Positions 35,011 to 44,827 of a DNA stretch of 64,000 nucleotides are shown here, piece by piece. Numbering within the stretch: the first letter of the stretch is position 1; every line of letters begins with the position of its first letter. The DNA comes from Cocleimonas flava (GTDB taxonomy: Bacteria > Pseudomonadota > Gammaproteobacteria > Thiotrichales > Thiotrichaceae), in contig NZ_SMFQ01000003.1 in the NCBI RefSeq assembly GCF_004339015.1, forward strand, positions 558,001 to 622,000, written 5' to 3'. The notes beneath the pieces were generated by a model, which was given only the letters and a program-made list of their open reading frames with translations, had not been told where the DNA came from and did no database searches. Position numbers and translations under genes: made by a program.

Positions 35011-36063
35011 TTAAAAAGGCACAGGGAATTGCTTAATCACATCATCAATTCCTGCCAACACCTCTTCAGATAGCGTCAGGTTATAAGCGTCGATATCTTC
35101 CTTGAGCTGCTCCATCGAGGTCGCGCCAATAATAGAAGATGTCACTCCATTAAACTGATACACCCATGCTAGAGACATTTGCGTTAATGACAGGTTATGA
35201 CTGCTCGCTACTTTATACAATGCTTCAATTGCCGCGTGTGACTGGCTGGTGTCACGGAAAATGCCGTTACGCTGTTCGATCGTCCAGCGACAATTAGGCG
35301 GCAAGGCACCATTGCGGTATTTACCCGACAATGCGCCACCTGCCAACGGTGACCACGGAAGATAAGCCACATCATTCAATACACAGGTTTCAATTAAGTG
35401 TGGAGAATCCATTAAATGAAGAATGTTGAATTCATTTTGAATCGATACCATTTTAGGGAGATCATGCTTTTCAGCCAAACGTAAATATTCATTCACTCCC
35501 CAAGGCGTATCATCAGATAAACCACAATGACGAATTTTTCCTGCTTTTACGCAGTCACCCAAAGCCGTTAAAATTTCCAGATGCTCCTCGCGCTCCTGAG
35601 CTACATCGATCTCTGCATAGTTGACATCTTGTGGCCAGTGGCGATTAAAATGTGGGAATGGGCGATTTGGCCAATGCAACTGATACAGATCGATATAATC
35701 AGTTTGTAGACGTTTCAGCGAGCCATCCAATGCTTCTTTTAGCCCTTTGCCTGTGATCTTGCTACCATCACGAATCCACGAGATTCCCGGGCCACAGACT
35801 TTAGAAGCCAGTACAATATCTTCACGTTTATCTTTATTTGCGGCCAACCAGTTACCGATGTAAGTCTCGGTCAAACCCTGCGTCTCAGCCTTTGGTGGAA
35901 CAGCATAAACCTCAGCAGTGTCGATAAAATTAATCCCTTGATCCAGAGCATAATCAATCTGCTCAAAAGCTTCTGCTTCTGTATTCTGACTTCCCCAGGT
36001 CATCGATCCGAGACAAACCTCGGAAACCTGTAAATCACTGCTGCCTAATTTTACTTTTTTCAT
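35011..36063 (-). CDS. Aldo/keto reductase, Tas-like
   Basis: 350 residues. The TIM-barrel reductase shows GSMTWGSQNTEAEAFEQID, INFIDTAEVYAVPP (catalytic Asp and Tyr), DIVLASKVCGPG (catalytic Lys), and LHWPNR (His). The length and the MTWG and AVPP segments are like E. coli Tas, an NADPH-dependent reductase. Its physiological substrate is unknown. The upstream 664 bp gap holds a C-rich repeat and a possible small RNA. Confidence 0.92.
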   Translation of the reverse strand: MKKVKLGSSDLQVSEVCLGSMTWGSQNTEAEAFEQIDYALDQGINFIDTAEVYAVPPKAETQGLTETYIGNWLAANKDKREDIVLASKVCGPGISWIRDGSKITGKGLKEALDGSLKRLQTDYIDLYQLHWPNRPFPHFNRHWPQDVNYAEIDVAQEREEHLEILTALGDCVKAGKIRHCGLSDDTPWGVNEYLRLAEKHDLPKMVSIQNEFNILHLMDSPHLIETCVLNDVAYLPWSPLAGGALSGKYRNGALPPNCRWTIEQRNGIFRDTSQSHAAIEALYKVASSHNLSLTQMSLAWVYQFNGVTSSIIGATSMEQLKEDIDAYNLTLSEEVLAGIDDVIKQFPVPF

Positions 36064-36383
36064 ATTATTTCTTTTGCACTCTCGCTTTGGGTGATTATTT
36101 ATTAATAAATATTTGGATATGTATTTTGTCTACATTGTTTATTAATGTGTTTTATGTTGACGCTTTGTTCCTAGCTAAGTTACTAATTAAGTTACTGAGA
36201 AAGCACAGTAGATAGTAGATTCAGTTGTGATTTCAAACCTATATCTGGCATTTTCATATCTTTAATTCTAAGTAACATCAATATCATCTATGTAACATCT
36301 ATCTAATAGTAGAATAGAATTCTACCCACAACCAAGTAACACATACAAATTGTGTTTTTTTGTCTTATGCAGATTTATTTTGT

Positions 36384-36415
36384 TTCCACCCCCCTACTTA
36401 TAGGCACTTTTTTTT
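36384..36415 (+). repeat. C-rich repeat copy 12, divergent gap
   Basis: TCCACCCCCCTACTTATAGG, CAC and eight T. The neighbours diverge (35011-36063 minus, 36728 plus), so it ends no known plus-strand gene. Its stem is weak. Confidence 0.8.
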
Positions 36416-36479
36416 ACTAAATTTTTAAAAGATGACTTAAGTCAAAATACGGGATGTTGCATTCGCTATTATATGCCTA

Positions 36480-36570
36480 CCAAACATGTCTCTTTTGGTG
36501 ATTGTGTTGGCTGGCAGCTAGATATTATTTCCTCCTCCTTAAGACCATCTAGTGCGCCAGCCATTTTTTT
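36480..36570 (+). ncRNA. Candidate small RNA or leader with a CCTCCTCC loop
   Basis: TGGCTGGC (36508-36515) pairs with GCCAGCCA (36556-36563), and CTAGAT pairs with ATCTAG inside it. Seven T follow, so the 3' end is a good intrinsic terminator. The 23-base loop holds CCTCCTCC (36531-36538), a match to the anti-Shine-Dalgarno type seed seen in some small RNAs. TATTAT near 36467 could be a -10 box, but no good -35 was found. It could equally be an attenuator of purM. Confidence 0.5.
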
Positions 36571-36727
36571 ACGCTTTCATTTCGAATTCTCCACCTTTCT
36601 TTGCTAAATCACGGCTGTTCTTCAAAAAAACACTGATTTCTTCCCAATAGTTTCGAATAAATCCAGCAGAACTGATCTAGTTTCGTGTTAGAATCGCTTT
36701 TTTTAAAATACCCCCTTTGCACTCATT

Positions 36728-37768
36728 ATGCCTGATTCTAAAACGCCCTTAACTTATCGTGATTCTGGTGTCGACATTGATACCGGTAATGCCTTAATTG
36801 ATCGTATAAAACCACACACAAAACGCACAACACGCCCTGAAGTAATGGGTGGTCTTGGTGGTTTCGGTGGTTTAATGTCATTACCTACAGGCTATAAAGA
36901 ACCGATTTTAGTATCGGGAACAGACGGTGTAGGCACAAAATTGAAACTTGCTATCGAAGCAGGTATCTACGACACCATCGGTATTGATCTAGTTGCGATG
37001 TGTGTGAATGACATTATCGTCACAGGTGCTGAGCCCTTATTCTTCCTCGACTACTATGCAACCGCAAAGTTAGACAATGACATCGCAGAAGATGTTATTA
37101 AAGGTATTGCAGAGGGCTGTGTTCAATCTGGCGCTGCGTTAATCGGAGGCGAAACCGCGGAAATGCCTGGCATGTATGCCAAAGGTGATTTTGACCTTGC
37201 CGGATTTAGTGTCGGAGTCGTTGAAAAATCAGAAATTCTAGACCCTGCAAATATCGAAAATGGCAATGTACTGATTGGACTTGCATCTACAGGACCACAT
37301 TCAAATGGCTACTCACTGATTCGTAAAGTGCTAGAAGTTAGCGGAGCATCTCTATCTGATGCGTTTGATGGCGGAACCTTGGGCGAAGCATTAATTGCGC
37401 CAACCAAGATCTACGTTAAACCATTATTAGAGGCACTGAAAAAACACAAAATCAATGCCCTTGCGCATATCACAGGTGGTGGTCTTACTGAGAACCTACC
37501 GCGTGTTATGGCAGAAAACAGCAAAGGCGTGATTGATTTGAATAGCTGGGAAAAACCAGCCGTTTTTGACTGGCTGCAACAGCAGGGCAATATCGAAGAG
37601 CAGGAAATGCTACGCACCTTTAACTGCGGTATTGGCATGGTTGCAGTGGTTGATAAAGACGATGCTGCAAGTATTCAGCAACACTTTACAGATGCTGGCA
37701 TCAATAACTGGGTAATCGGTTCTATCGAAAGCTCTACTGAGACTGAGCCACATATCGAATATGTCTAA
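36728..37768 (+). CDS. purM: Phosphoribosylformylglycinamidine cyclo-ligase
   Basis: 346 residues, normal length. Typical parts are [35 protein letters not shown] and [16 protein letters not shown]. It makes aminoimidazole ribotide (AIR) in purine synthesis using ATP. The end overlaps purN by 8 bp, so the two are translated together. Confidence 0.97.
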   Translation: MPDSKTPLTYRDSGVDIDTGNALIDRIKPHTKRTTRPEVMGGLGGFGGLMSLPTGYKEPILVSGTDGVGTKLKLAIEAGIYDTIGIDLVAMCVNDIIVTGAEPLFFLDYYATAKLDNDIAEDVIKGIAEGCVQSGAALIGGETAEMPGMYAKGDFDLAGFSVGVVEKSEILDPANIENGNVLIGLASTGPHSNGYSLIRKVLEVSGASLSDAFDGGTLGEALIAPTKIYVKPLLEALKKHKINALAHITGGGLTENLPRVMAENSKGVIDLNSWEKPAVFDWLQQQGNIEEQEMLRTFNCGIGMVAVVDKDDAASIQQHFTDAGINNWVIGSIESSTETEPHIEYV

Positions 37769-38429
37769 GCCTGATTCCAACGATTTTAAAATCGTTGTTT
37801 TAATTTCCGGAAGTGGCAGTAATCTACAAGCGATTCTCGACAATATCGAATCTGGAAATATCGATGCAAAAATAACAGCGGTTATCAGTAATCGCGCAAA
37901 TGCGTATGGTCTGGAACGCGCTGAAAAATACGGCATTGATGCCAAAGTGCTCGATCATACACACTACGAGTCAAGAGAAGAATTCGACTTAGAACTGCAA
38001 ACACTGATTGATTCGTACACGCCAGACTTAATAGTGCTGGCTGGATTCATGCGTATTCTCAGCGATGGTTTTGTTGAGCACTACAACGGTAAACTAATCA
38101 ACATCCACCCTTCTCTATTACCTTTATACAAAGGTCTTGATACGCATCAACGAGCATTGACAGACAAACAATCTGATCACGGTGCGAGTGTGCATTTTGT
38201 CATTCCAGAACTGGATGCTGGCAAAGTAATCATTCAAGGTATCGTCGATATTAAAGAAGATGATGATGCAGAATCTCTGGCTCAACGCGTACATCAAATC
38301 GAACATAAGATTTATCCGCATGCCGTGAAAATTTTGGCTGAAGGTCGTTTAGCCTATAACAATGGCGATGTTTTATATGACGGGAAACCGATGCTAGATT
38401 CCCTGAAGAAAAGACTGACAGACAGCTAG
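37761..38429 (+). CDS. purN: Phosphoribosylglycinamide formyltransferase
   Basis: 222 residues. [17 protein letters not shown] binds the ribotide phosphate. [19 protein letters not shown] and [15 protein letters not shown] carry the catalytic His and Asp set (IHPSLLP and the later ELDAG loop). It transfers a formyl group from 10-formyl-THF to GAR. It overlaps purM and converges with the next minus-strand gene, 37 bp away, without a C-rich repeat. Confidence 0.97.
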   Translation: MSKPDSNDFKIVVLISGSGSNLQAILDNIESGNIDAKITAVISNRANAYGLERAEKYGIDAKVLDHTHYESREEFDLELQTLIDSYTPDLIVLAGFMRILSDGFVEHYNGKLINIHPSLLPLYKGLDTHQRALTDKQSDHGASVHFVIPELDAGKVIIQGIVDIKEDDDAESLAQRVHQIEHKIYPHAVKILAEGRLAYNNGDVLYDGKPMLDSLKKRLTDS

Positions 38430-38465
38430 AGCTGGGTAAATAAACCACTAGGCCTTAGATATACC

Positions 38466-38825
38466 TTAAGATTTATCGTCTGTATCCTTGTCCATTTTTT
38501 GCTCATTGTCTTTGTCGATATCTTTGACGTTATCGTTATCATCTTTATCAATAACAGTATCATTACTCCGCTTTGATTCTTTTTGTTCTTCTTTTAATTG
38601 CTTGAGGAGCTTTAAACCTTTTTTTCGATGCGCGTGAATCAAGGCTAGTTCGTTTGATATTTTTTCTTTGTTACCGCGCCCTTCTGCGAATTTTAATTCG
38701 AGCTTTTTCTCACGTTTACGTAATTTATCCAGCACGTGCTTTAAGCACTTAATTTTGGATTTACGTTTTCGATTTTCGACGCCAAGGTATTCATCAGCTT
38801 TATCAATTAATTCACTAATCTTCAT
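38466..38825 (-). CDS. Small, highly charged coiled-coil protein
   Basis: The start at 38825 follows GGAGGGTAAGC; the longer frame to 38897 runs inside the Na/Pi gene and is unlikely. The 119-residue product has a long lysine/glutamate-rich coiled coil (about 15-80) and an acidic tail of repeated KD/DK units (DKDDNDNVKDIDKDNEQK). The start codon overlaps the end of the upstream transporter gene by 11 bp, so it is likely translated with it. Family not recognised; a role in the phosphate transport unit is inference. Confidence 0.7.
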   Translation of the reverse strand: MKISELIDKADEYLGVENRKRKSKIKCLKHVLDKLRKREKKLELKFAEGRGNKEKISNELALIHAHRKKGLKLLKQLKEEQKESKRSNDTVIDKDDNDNVKDIDKDNEQKMDKDTDDKS

Positions 38826-40659
38826 GCTTACCCTCCTTTGCTCCCTGCTCTGTTGTTTTACGTGCGGCAATTGCCTCGGCGGTCTCCTTTTCATCAAGCA
38901 TCAGACTCTTTTCAATCTCATGCAATGTTGTATTCTGACTCTTAAACAGAATTGTGCCGATCTCTATCAGCTTGTTGGCAATGTTATTAGTATAGCTATG
39001 ATCGTTCATGAGTGAGGTCGCCATCACTCCAGTGATATGTTTTTCGCGGATTAGTTGATTCATATCAGTAAAAAACTGCTTATCGGCTTCTAATACACCC
39101 ACTTTCATTGCCTCAAGTGTGGCTAAAGCGGTTCTATGTTCATCAGGATCGTTCTGCAAATCAGACAATCCCCTTAAAATAGAACCCAGCCGAAAACGTA
39201 TTTGGTTATATTCTGCACGAATATATGGGTTGGGATTGTTAATATAATGTGACAGATTTTTATGCAGATGCTGGATACTTTTGATGCTTTCCAGCATGGC
39301 TCTTCCCGCAGAACGTAATTCAAATACTTCATTACTTTGTTCTTGCGTCATATTCTCATTCGCCTTGCCAATAAAGTTAACGATCTCTGCATAGAGACCT
39401 TTTATTTTATTGGTATATTCTTCTTTGATATTGACCGGAATCGGTTTTCTGTGTGACTGAATAATCTCTTCTACCGGTATGTATGACTTAATATCCCTCT
39501 CTCTAAAACTCAAACCGTGACAGACAATGCCAAAATAGTATTTATAGAGGTTAAAGGTTTCTTTACGCACGGCTTCTAACGCCATCTCAGGCAGCTCCAA
39601 AGCCGCATCATTCAAATACAGAGGTTCAGCTATTTCATGTTCTTTTTCTGGTAATAGTTTGGTAATGAACAATCCCAGCTTATTAATAAATGGCAACATC
39701 AAGGCGATGCCAAGTAAATTAAATAAGGTATGAAATACCGCTAACTTCAAGGTGTAGTTATCACTGGCTATACCCAATTTAATCGATAACCAATCTACTG
39801 CTGTAATCAGTTGAGCGATTAAGGTAATGGCAACCAACCCGGTGACGACATTAAAAACCAGATGCGCTATCGCCAAACGTTTACCATTGATATTCGCACT
39901 GATCGAACCGATGATCGCTGTTACAGTCGTCCCGACATTGCTTCCAATAGCAAGCGCCAAGGCGTTTTCATAGGTAATTTGCTGACTAGCCAGCGCAGTG
40001 ATAATCAACACCAAAGTCGCATGGCTTGATTGCATGATTACGGTGGCGATGATTCCGATTAGGGTATAGATTAATAAGCCTTTTAATCCTGATAAGGCAT
40101 AAGCGGTCAAATCAATATGCTCACGAAAGGTTTCAAACCCTTCCTTCATATAATGAATACCGAGGAATAAAAAGCCTAAACCCGCCAGGATATAGCCAAT
40201 ACCTTTTAACTCTTTTGGTTTTTGTAAAACCAGAATAATGCCAAATACCAACATTGGCATCGCATAGGCGGATATATTAACTTTTAAGCCCAAACCAGCA
40301 ACCAACCAGGCGCCTGTTGTGGTACCCAGATTGGCACCAAAAATAATGCCAATACCCGACGCTAGCGTGATCAAACCTGCAGACAAGAAAGAAATGGTGA
40401 TGACCGAAACCAATGAGCTAGATTGCATGAGCGTGGTCGTCACCACACCAAAACTCATACTCTTCCATAAACCATTGGTGGTTTTATTCAGGATTTTTTC
40501 TAATAACCCTCCGGTGAAAGCTTTGAAGCCCTCTTCCAGAGAAAGCATGCCAAACAAAAATATGGCCACGCCCGCAGTAATCTCTTTCAGGTTAGGACTA
40601 ACCCAAAACCCGTATGACAATATAGCGAAAATACTTAAAAGCAGTATATTCCTAAACAT
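38815..40659 (-). CDS. Na/Pi cotransporter family protein with PhoU-like C-terminus
   Basis: 614 residues. The N-terminal about 330 residues have eight or more helices and two inverted QSS motifs (TTTLMQSSSLVSVITI and ATVIMQSSHATLVLII), which mark sodium-phosphate cotransporters (NptA/YjbB type). The C-terminal part (about 345-590) is helical and PhoU-like. It is followed by the overlapping small charged gene, and a Pit-type gene lies 153 bp upstream on the same strand, forming a phosphate transport cluster. Confidence 0.93.
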   Translation of the reverse strand: MFRNILLLSIFAILSYGFWVSPNLKEITAGVAIFLFGMLSLEEGFKAFTGGLLEKILNKTTNGLWKSMSFGVVTTTLMQSSSLVSVITISFLSAGLITLASGIGIIFGANLGTTTGAWLVAGLGLKVNISAYAMPMLVFGIILVLQKPKELKGIGYILAGLGFLFLGIHYMKEGFETFREHIDLTAYALSGLKGLLIYTLIGIIATVIMQSSHATLVLIITALASQQITYENALALAIGSNVGTTVTAIIGSISANINGKRLAIAHLVFNVVTGLVAITLIAQLITAVDWLSIKLGIASDNYTLKLAVFHTLFNLLGIALMLPFINKLGLFITKLLPEKEHEIAEPLYLNDAALELPEMALEAVRKETFNLYKYYFGIVCHGLSFRERDIKSYIPVEEIIQSHRKPIPVNIKEEYTNKIKGLYAEIVNFIGKANENMTQEQSNEVFELRSAGRAMLESIKSIQHLHKNLSHYINNPNPYIRAEYNQIRFRLGSILRGLSDLQNDPDEHRTALATLEAMKVGVLEADKQFFTDMNQLIREKHITGVMATSLMNDHSYTNNIANKLIEIGTILFKSQNTTLHEIEKSLMLDEKETAEAIAARKTTEQGAKEGKHED

Positions 40660-40777
40660 AGAAGTGATTATTCATTACGTTTTCTATTATTTTTCTTACC
40701 CTTCTTATTCTTAAATCAAACAACTCTTACTTAAATCACATAACCCTGCATCAAGCCTTTCAAAGGCTTTTCAGCTT

Positions 40778-40819
40778 ACAAGACTCAGATTACAAGACTA
40801 GGATTTCAAGACTAGGGAA
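40778..40819. repeat. 14 bp tandem repeat, three units, over the pit stop codon
   Basis: ACAAGACTCAGATT, ACAAGACTAGGATT and TCAAGACTAGGGAA. The last unit covers the stop codon of the phosphate transporter gene. Confidence 0.75.
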
Positions 40820-42380
40820 GCATCGCGCCTCTAATGGTGTAAAAAATCAATGCAGACAGTAATGCTGATGCGGGTACGGTAATCACCCATGCAGCCGCAA
40901 TTTTCAACAGCGCAGATCTCTTTACGAGTTCTTGGCGATAGACCTTCTTCAAGCTTTTGGTTTCGCGTTTCGTAAACTGAGCATCAGTTTTGTTATTTTT
41001 CAGCTCTTTCAACATGATACGTTTGCCCGCAACATTGGCTTTCTGGAAGTCTTCAAGAAACACTTCAACCACATGCTGCTCTGAACCTTCATGATGATCA
41101 ATGATTTCATCGACCATACGCTCGTATGACTTTTTCAGGTACTCACGTAAAAAACCAACACCAAAAATACCACCGACTGCAATATGCGTAGAACTTACGG
41201 GCAATCCTAATTGTGAGGCAATGATGACGGTTATCGAAGCTGCCATGGCAACACTAAATGCACGTAATTTATTCAATTCGGTGATTTCACTGCCTACAGT
41301 ACGAATTAGTTTTGGCCCAAACAATGCCAAGCCCAGGACGATACCTAATGCACCTACCATCATTACCCAGAATGGAATTGATGCTTTACTATGAATGCCA
41401 CCCTGTGTGATTGAATCATTGATCGCTGCTAATGGACCCACTGCGTTAGCAACGTCATTCGCACCGTGTGCGAAACTCAGCATGGCTGCGGCAAAAATAA
41501 GCGGTATGGTAAACAGGCTATTGATAGAGTCTTTCTCGTTTTCGAGCTTATCAGCCGCCTTAATAATTAGAGGCTTTATAATAAAATAGATCGCTAGTGC
41601 GATGAAAAAGCCCATGACAAAAGCCATTAGGAAATCTACTTTCCAGAGTTTTTTCAGACCTTTCATAATTAAATAGGTAGAAAAACTCCACGCCATTAAT
41701 GACAACAACAACGGAACGATCTTTTTCGCCGCTAGAATTTTGTCATCTTTATAGGTAATGGTATGTTTTATAAAGTACAAAAATCCTGCGGCTATCAAAC
41801 CTCCCAGCACCGGAGATATGACCCAACTAGAAGCGATAGCAGCCATCTTGTCCCAGTTAACAATTCCCCAACCACCGGCAGCTATACCAGCCCCCATTAC
41901 CCCACCAACAATGGAGTGAGTTGTCGATACCGGAGCGCCCACCGAGGTCGCAAAGTTTAGCCACACAGCACCAGCCAGTAATGCCGCCATCATCAGCCAG
42001 ATAAAGACATTGCTGTCCTGAATAATATCGGGGTTTATAATACCTTTTTTGATGGTACTGACCACATCGCCACCGGCTATCAATGCCCCTGCAGCTTCAA
42101 ATACACCTGCAATCAAAATGGCCCCAACCAGTGTCAAAGCTTTCGAACCAACCGCTGGGCCTACATTATTAGCAACATCATTCGCGCCAATATTTAAAGC
42201 CATATAACCACCGATCATCGCTGCCACGATTAACATGATTCGATGCGGAACATCAGGAATATTAAAATGGGTATAGAGCATAATACCAATCATAAATACC
42301 AACACGATAGCCATGCGCAGCGATTCACTTTTACTGAAGCCCGTGTTTTCTTCAATTTTATTTATGCTCGACAAATCCAT
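40812..42380 (-). CDS. Inorganic phosphate transporter, Pit family
   Basis: 522 residues, about twelve helices. The two family signatures are GANDVANNVGPAVGSKAL and GANDVANAVGPLAA, with PVSTTHSIVGG and PVSSTHIAVGG nearby. It takes up metal-phosphate with protons, or sodium in some relatives. An N-terminal extension of about 50 residues and a cytoplasmic loop (about 420-480) rich in KKSYERMV and HHEGSEQHV are features of the longer Pit subgroup. One CTGTCAT lies just upstream of the start, but no full Pho box. Confidence 0.94.
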   Translation of the reverse strand: MDLSSINKIEENTGFSKSESLRMAIVLVFMIGIMLYTHFNIPDVPHRIMLIVAAMIGGYMALNIGANDVANNVGPAVGSKALTLVGAILIAGVFEAAGALIAGGDVVSTIKKGIINPDIIQDSNVFIWLMMAALLAGAVWLNFATSVGAPVSTTHSIVGGVMGAGIAAGGWGIVNWDKMAAIASSWVISPVLGGLIAAGFLYFIKHTITYKDDKILAAKKIVPLLLSLMAWSFSTYLIMKGLKKLWKVDFLMAFVMGFFIALAIYFIIKPLIIKAADKLENEKDSINSLFTIPLIFAAAMLSFAHGANDVANAVGPLAAINDSITQGGIHSKASIPFWVMMVGALGIVLGLALFGPKLIRTVGSEITELNKLRAFSVAMAASITVIIASQLGLPVSSTHIAVGGIFGVGFLREYLKKSYERMVDEIIDHHEGSEQHVVEVFLEDFQKANVAGKRIMLKELKNNKTDAQFTKRETKSLKKVYRQELVKRSALLKIAAAWVITVPASALLSALIFYTIRGAMLP

Positions 42381-42770
42381 ACAGTTATTCCTGTCATTGA
42401 TGCTTTTGGCATCAACTTCTGATTACCATTAAGGGGAAATAAATCACGCTTTTAGAAAAGCGAAATTCTCATAGACTTAGTAATACACACCCATTCTTCT
42501 TCCTTTGACTAAATATGTCGAATGAATGTCTACTGATTACATTTATAGATCATGTTAAGGCTTATGTAAAAGCAATTCTCATCATTTATGACCTATATCA
42601 ACAGTGATAGTATTTGACATCTAAATAACTATTTTTATAGCAAAATTTGTCTACTTATTTACCGACATATTTTATGTATTTTGTCTGTATAAAAAAGATA
42701 GAAAGTTATGAGGTATGGATTTCATAAAGAGACTTTAAATAAGAGACGAGAACGAGTAGATAAAAGCCTT
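42381..42770. other. Leader region of the pit gene
   Basis: About 390 bp, AT-rich, upstream of the pit start. No gene and no clear direct CTGTCAT pair were found. Promoter elements for the minus-strand gene must lie here. Confidence 0.4.
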
Positions 42771-42774
42771 TTAC

Positions 42775-42810
42775 AAAAAAAAAGGAGCCACTAATTGTGA
42801 CTCCTTTTTT
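42775..42810. terminator. Terminator after the mini-SOR gene
   Basis: GGAGCCAC and GTGACTCC pair (one G-T wobble), with A-runs and T-runs on both sides. On the minus strand it lies 29 bp beyond the stop at 42839. Confidence 0.9.
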
Positions 42811-42838
42811 ATACAACATAATTAAATGAGGAAATGCG

Positions 42839-43252
42839 TTATTCAGGAACACCCTGCCATAACATCTCATAACCTAATTCATGAGTGTCATCACAGAAGG
42901 TTGCTAACTCGTCAAACTTCTCTTTGAACAGTTTGTCAGCATGTGATTTTTCATGTTGCTCAAACGATTTCCAATAAGTAATGATGGCAACTTCACCAGT
43001 CTTCACTTTCTCTGCTTTTTCTTTTTCGGCTGATGACTCAGCACCTACCGAACCTTCTTCTGAGATAAACCCAGCGTATTTAAAAACCTGACCACCGATA
43101 AAACCGCCTTTATCATCGCCATAGTTATTTTTAACTACATTGCACATTTCGCCGAGAGTTAACTCAACATCCTCAATACTAACGCCCTCTTTCAGGTCTA
43201 CGACATTAAATAGCATGACGCAGCCAAAAGGTATTTCAATCGGGTGAAACAT
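42839..43252 (-). CDS. Half-length SOR-like protein (single dimeric alpha+beta barrel unit)
   Basis: 137 residues. It shows the N-terminal SOR pattern but no second half. EMCNVV (Cys37) matches the KMC cysteine of the SOR encoded at 29889, GGFIGG matches GFSGF, and TYWKSFEQHEKSH (His100, His104) matches TYWDSWQAHEDFH. The end WQGVPE resembles the GPEEP glutamate region, and Glu137 or Glu129 could be the third iron ligand. It is preceded on the same strand by a small cytochrome c, 68 bp away, and ended by a terminator. The reaction is unknown; iron binding and sulfur chemistry are inferred from the motif. Confidence 0.6.
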   Translation of the reverse strand: MFHPIEIPFGCVMLFNVVDLKEGVSIEDVELTLGEMCNVVKNNYGDDKGGFIGGQVFKYAGFISEEGSVGAESSAEKEKAEKVKTGEVAIITYWKSFEQHEKSHADKLFKEKFDELATFCDDTHELGYEMLWQGVPE

Positions 43253-43320
43253 AGTTTTCTCCTGTTAATCTAATGAGTTATTGTTACTTATAAGATGGGG
43301 TAAAAATGATTAATTTCAAT

Positions 43321-43623
43321 CTACTGCTTAGGGAATTTGTAGAAACTATCGTTCAGGTATTCAGTGATCTCTTCCATGTCTTCGTCAAACAGAGACGTAC
43401 CTAAATTGGCATCACACATTCTCACCATTGACCCCAGACCTTTAAAATCTTTGATACGACGATCTTTGCGCGTGTAGAATTTTTCGTCGTGATTACCTCG
43501 ATGACAATTAAGGCAATTCTCATCGTGTAAGGCTTTACCCGACATTTCCTCATCAGCAAATGCAGATACACTGAAAGCTGATGACAATAAGAGGCTACTT
43601 AAAGCTAATGATAAAAACTTCAT
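43321..43623 (-). CDS. Small periplasmic cytochrome c
   Basis: 100 residues: signal peptide (about 1-23, SVSAFA), one heme-binding CLNCH (Cys37, Cys40, His41), and a Met (GSMVRM) that can be the sixth ligand. The C-terminal helix EDMEEITEYLNDSFY is typical of class I cytochromes. The cognate partner may be the next gene, the half-length SOR-like protein, but that one has no signal peptide, so a direct complex is doubtful. It also could serve respiratory sulfur oxidation. Confidence 0.85.
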   Translation of the reverse strand: MKFLSLALSSLLLSSAFSVSAFADEEMSGKALHDENCLNCHRGNHDEKFYTRKDRRIKDFKGLGSMVRMCDANLGTSLFDEDMEEITEYLNDSFYKFPKQ

Positions 43624-43773
43624 AAATACTCCTTAAGGCAATAAATGGGTCTAATTAGTAGTAATGCTATTTACAGACCATACCAACTATTTATTATTTT
43701 TGTATATCCCAAAATAGTCATACTTTATAAGGTAAATGTATGAACTTATTCAGATTGCCTCAGACACGAGTTT

Positions 43774-44682
43774 TCACGATAAGTGCGACATATTTTTGCG
43801 CCCGTGCTCTACCAGTAAATCCACACAATCGTGCAGATAGCTCTTCATAAACTTACTTTTTACATACGCCACTGTGGTCGTGGAATACGGAAAAAACTCG
43901 GATAAATCTCGCATAATAAGATCACTATCATTCTGCTCCGAATACGCCATGCGTGAGATAATTCCCGCACCAAAGCCTAACCGCACGTAACTTTTGATCA
44001 CGTCAGTATCCGTAGCCGCGAATGTCACATCCATCTCCAGCCCTTTTTCTTTAAAAGTCTCATGAATTTTAGTGCGACCTGTAAATCCAAACACATAGGT
44101 AAGCAGAGGAAATTCTGCAATACGCTCAAGCGTGAGCTTACCTTTTTCAAGCGGATGACCTGGCGGTACAATCAATGCATGGTTCCAGTCATAACATTTC
44201 TTTTTCACCAGATCCGCGTGTTCTGCTAATTCTTCGGTACAAACAGCGATATCGGCTTCACGCTTATGCAGCATATCGACCAATTGTGTTGGCTTCCCCT
44301 GAAGAAAGTGAATTTTGACTTTCGGGTATTTTTCACGGAACTGATTCAGCACTTCAGGCAAAAAGTATTTCGCCTGCATGTGGGTTGTTGCCAGACGTAA
44401 TTCACCGACACGGGCATCACGATGGTCGTCTGCTACCGCTCTTATATTATCCATCGCCAATTCGAGTTGATCGACTTCTTTACAGATATCGAGACACAAC
44501 GGGGTGGGTTCTACCAACCGTTTTCCTTTACGGATAAACAATGGCATGCCTAATTCATCTTCCAGCAAACTCAGCTGTCGACTAACCGCAGATTGCACCA
44601 CATAAGTCTGCTTAGCCGCTTCGCTAATATTTAAACCGTTATTTAATAAAATTTTGAGTAATTGTAATTGTGTAATTTTCAT
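43774..44682 (-). CDS. cysB: LysR-type regulator CysB/Cbl-like
   Basis: 302 residues from the start at 44682 (the longer frame to 44760 adds a non-conserved leader). The N-terminal helix-turn-helix is typical: LKILLNNGLNISEAAKQTYVVQSAVSRQLSLLEDELG. The sensor domain carries LRLATTHMQAKYFLP, close to the CysB sequence that binds acetylserine or sulfate. It is divergent from cysJ, so it probably activates the sulfite reductase genes in sulfur limitation. Confidence 0.9.
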   Translation of the reverse strand: MKITQLQLLKILLNNGLNISEAAKQTYVVQSAVSRQLSLLEDELGMPLFIRKGKRLVEPTPLCLDICKEVDQLELAMDNIRAVADDHRDARVGELRLATTHMQAKYFLPEVLNQFREKYPKVKIHFLQGKPTQLVDMLHKREADIAVCTEELAEHADLVKKKCYDWNHALIVPPGHPLEKGKLTLERIAEFPLLTYVFGFTGRTKIHETFKEKGLEMDVTFAATDTDVIKSYVRLGFGAGIISRMAYSEQNDSDLIMRDLSEFFPYSTTTVAYVKSKFMKSYLHDCVDLLVEHGRKNMSHLS

Positions 44683-44827
44683 ATATCTAATTATGACATA
44701 AGGATAACGAATTATATCACTTTTATTGTTGTTTATTTTAAGAGATATTAGCTTCCACAAAATGCTGGGCAGTTAACACAGCAATTAAATCATTTATGAA
44801 AAAGCGAATTAAAGCGAGCAAATAATC

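Noticed and set aside
38826-38897. Longer N-terminus of the charged coiled-coil protein
   Set aside because: The extension lies inside the cotransporter gene and the ATG at 38825 has a strong GGAGGG ribosome site.
42381-42420. Possible Pho box before the pit gene
   Set aside because: Only one CTGTCAT is present; the second half at the proper spacing is missing, and it is on the wrong side for a normal -35.
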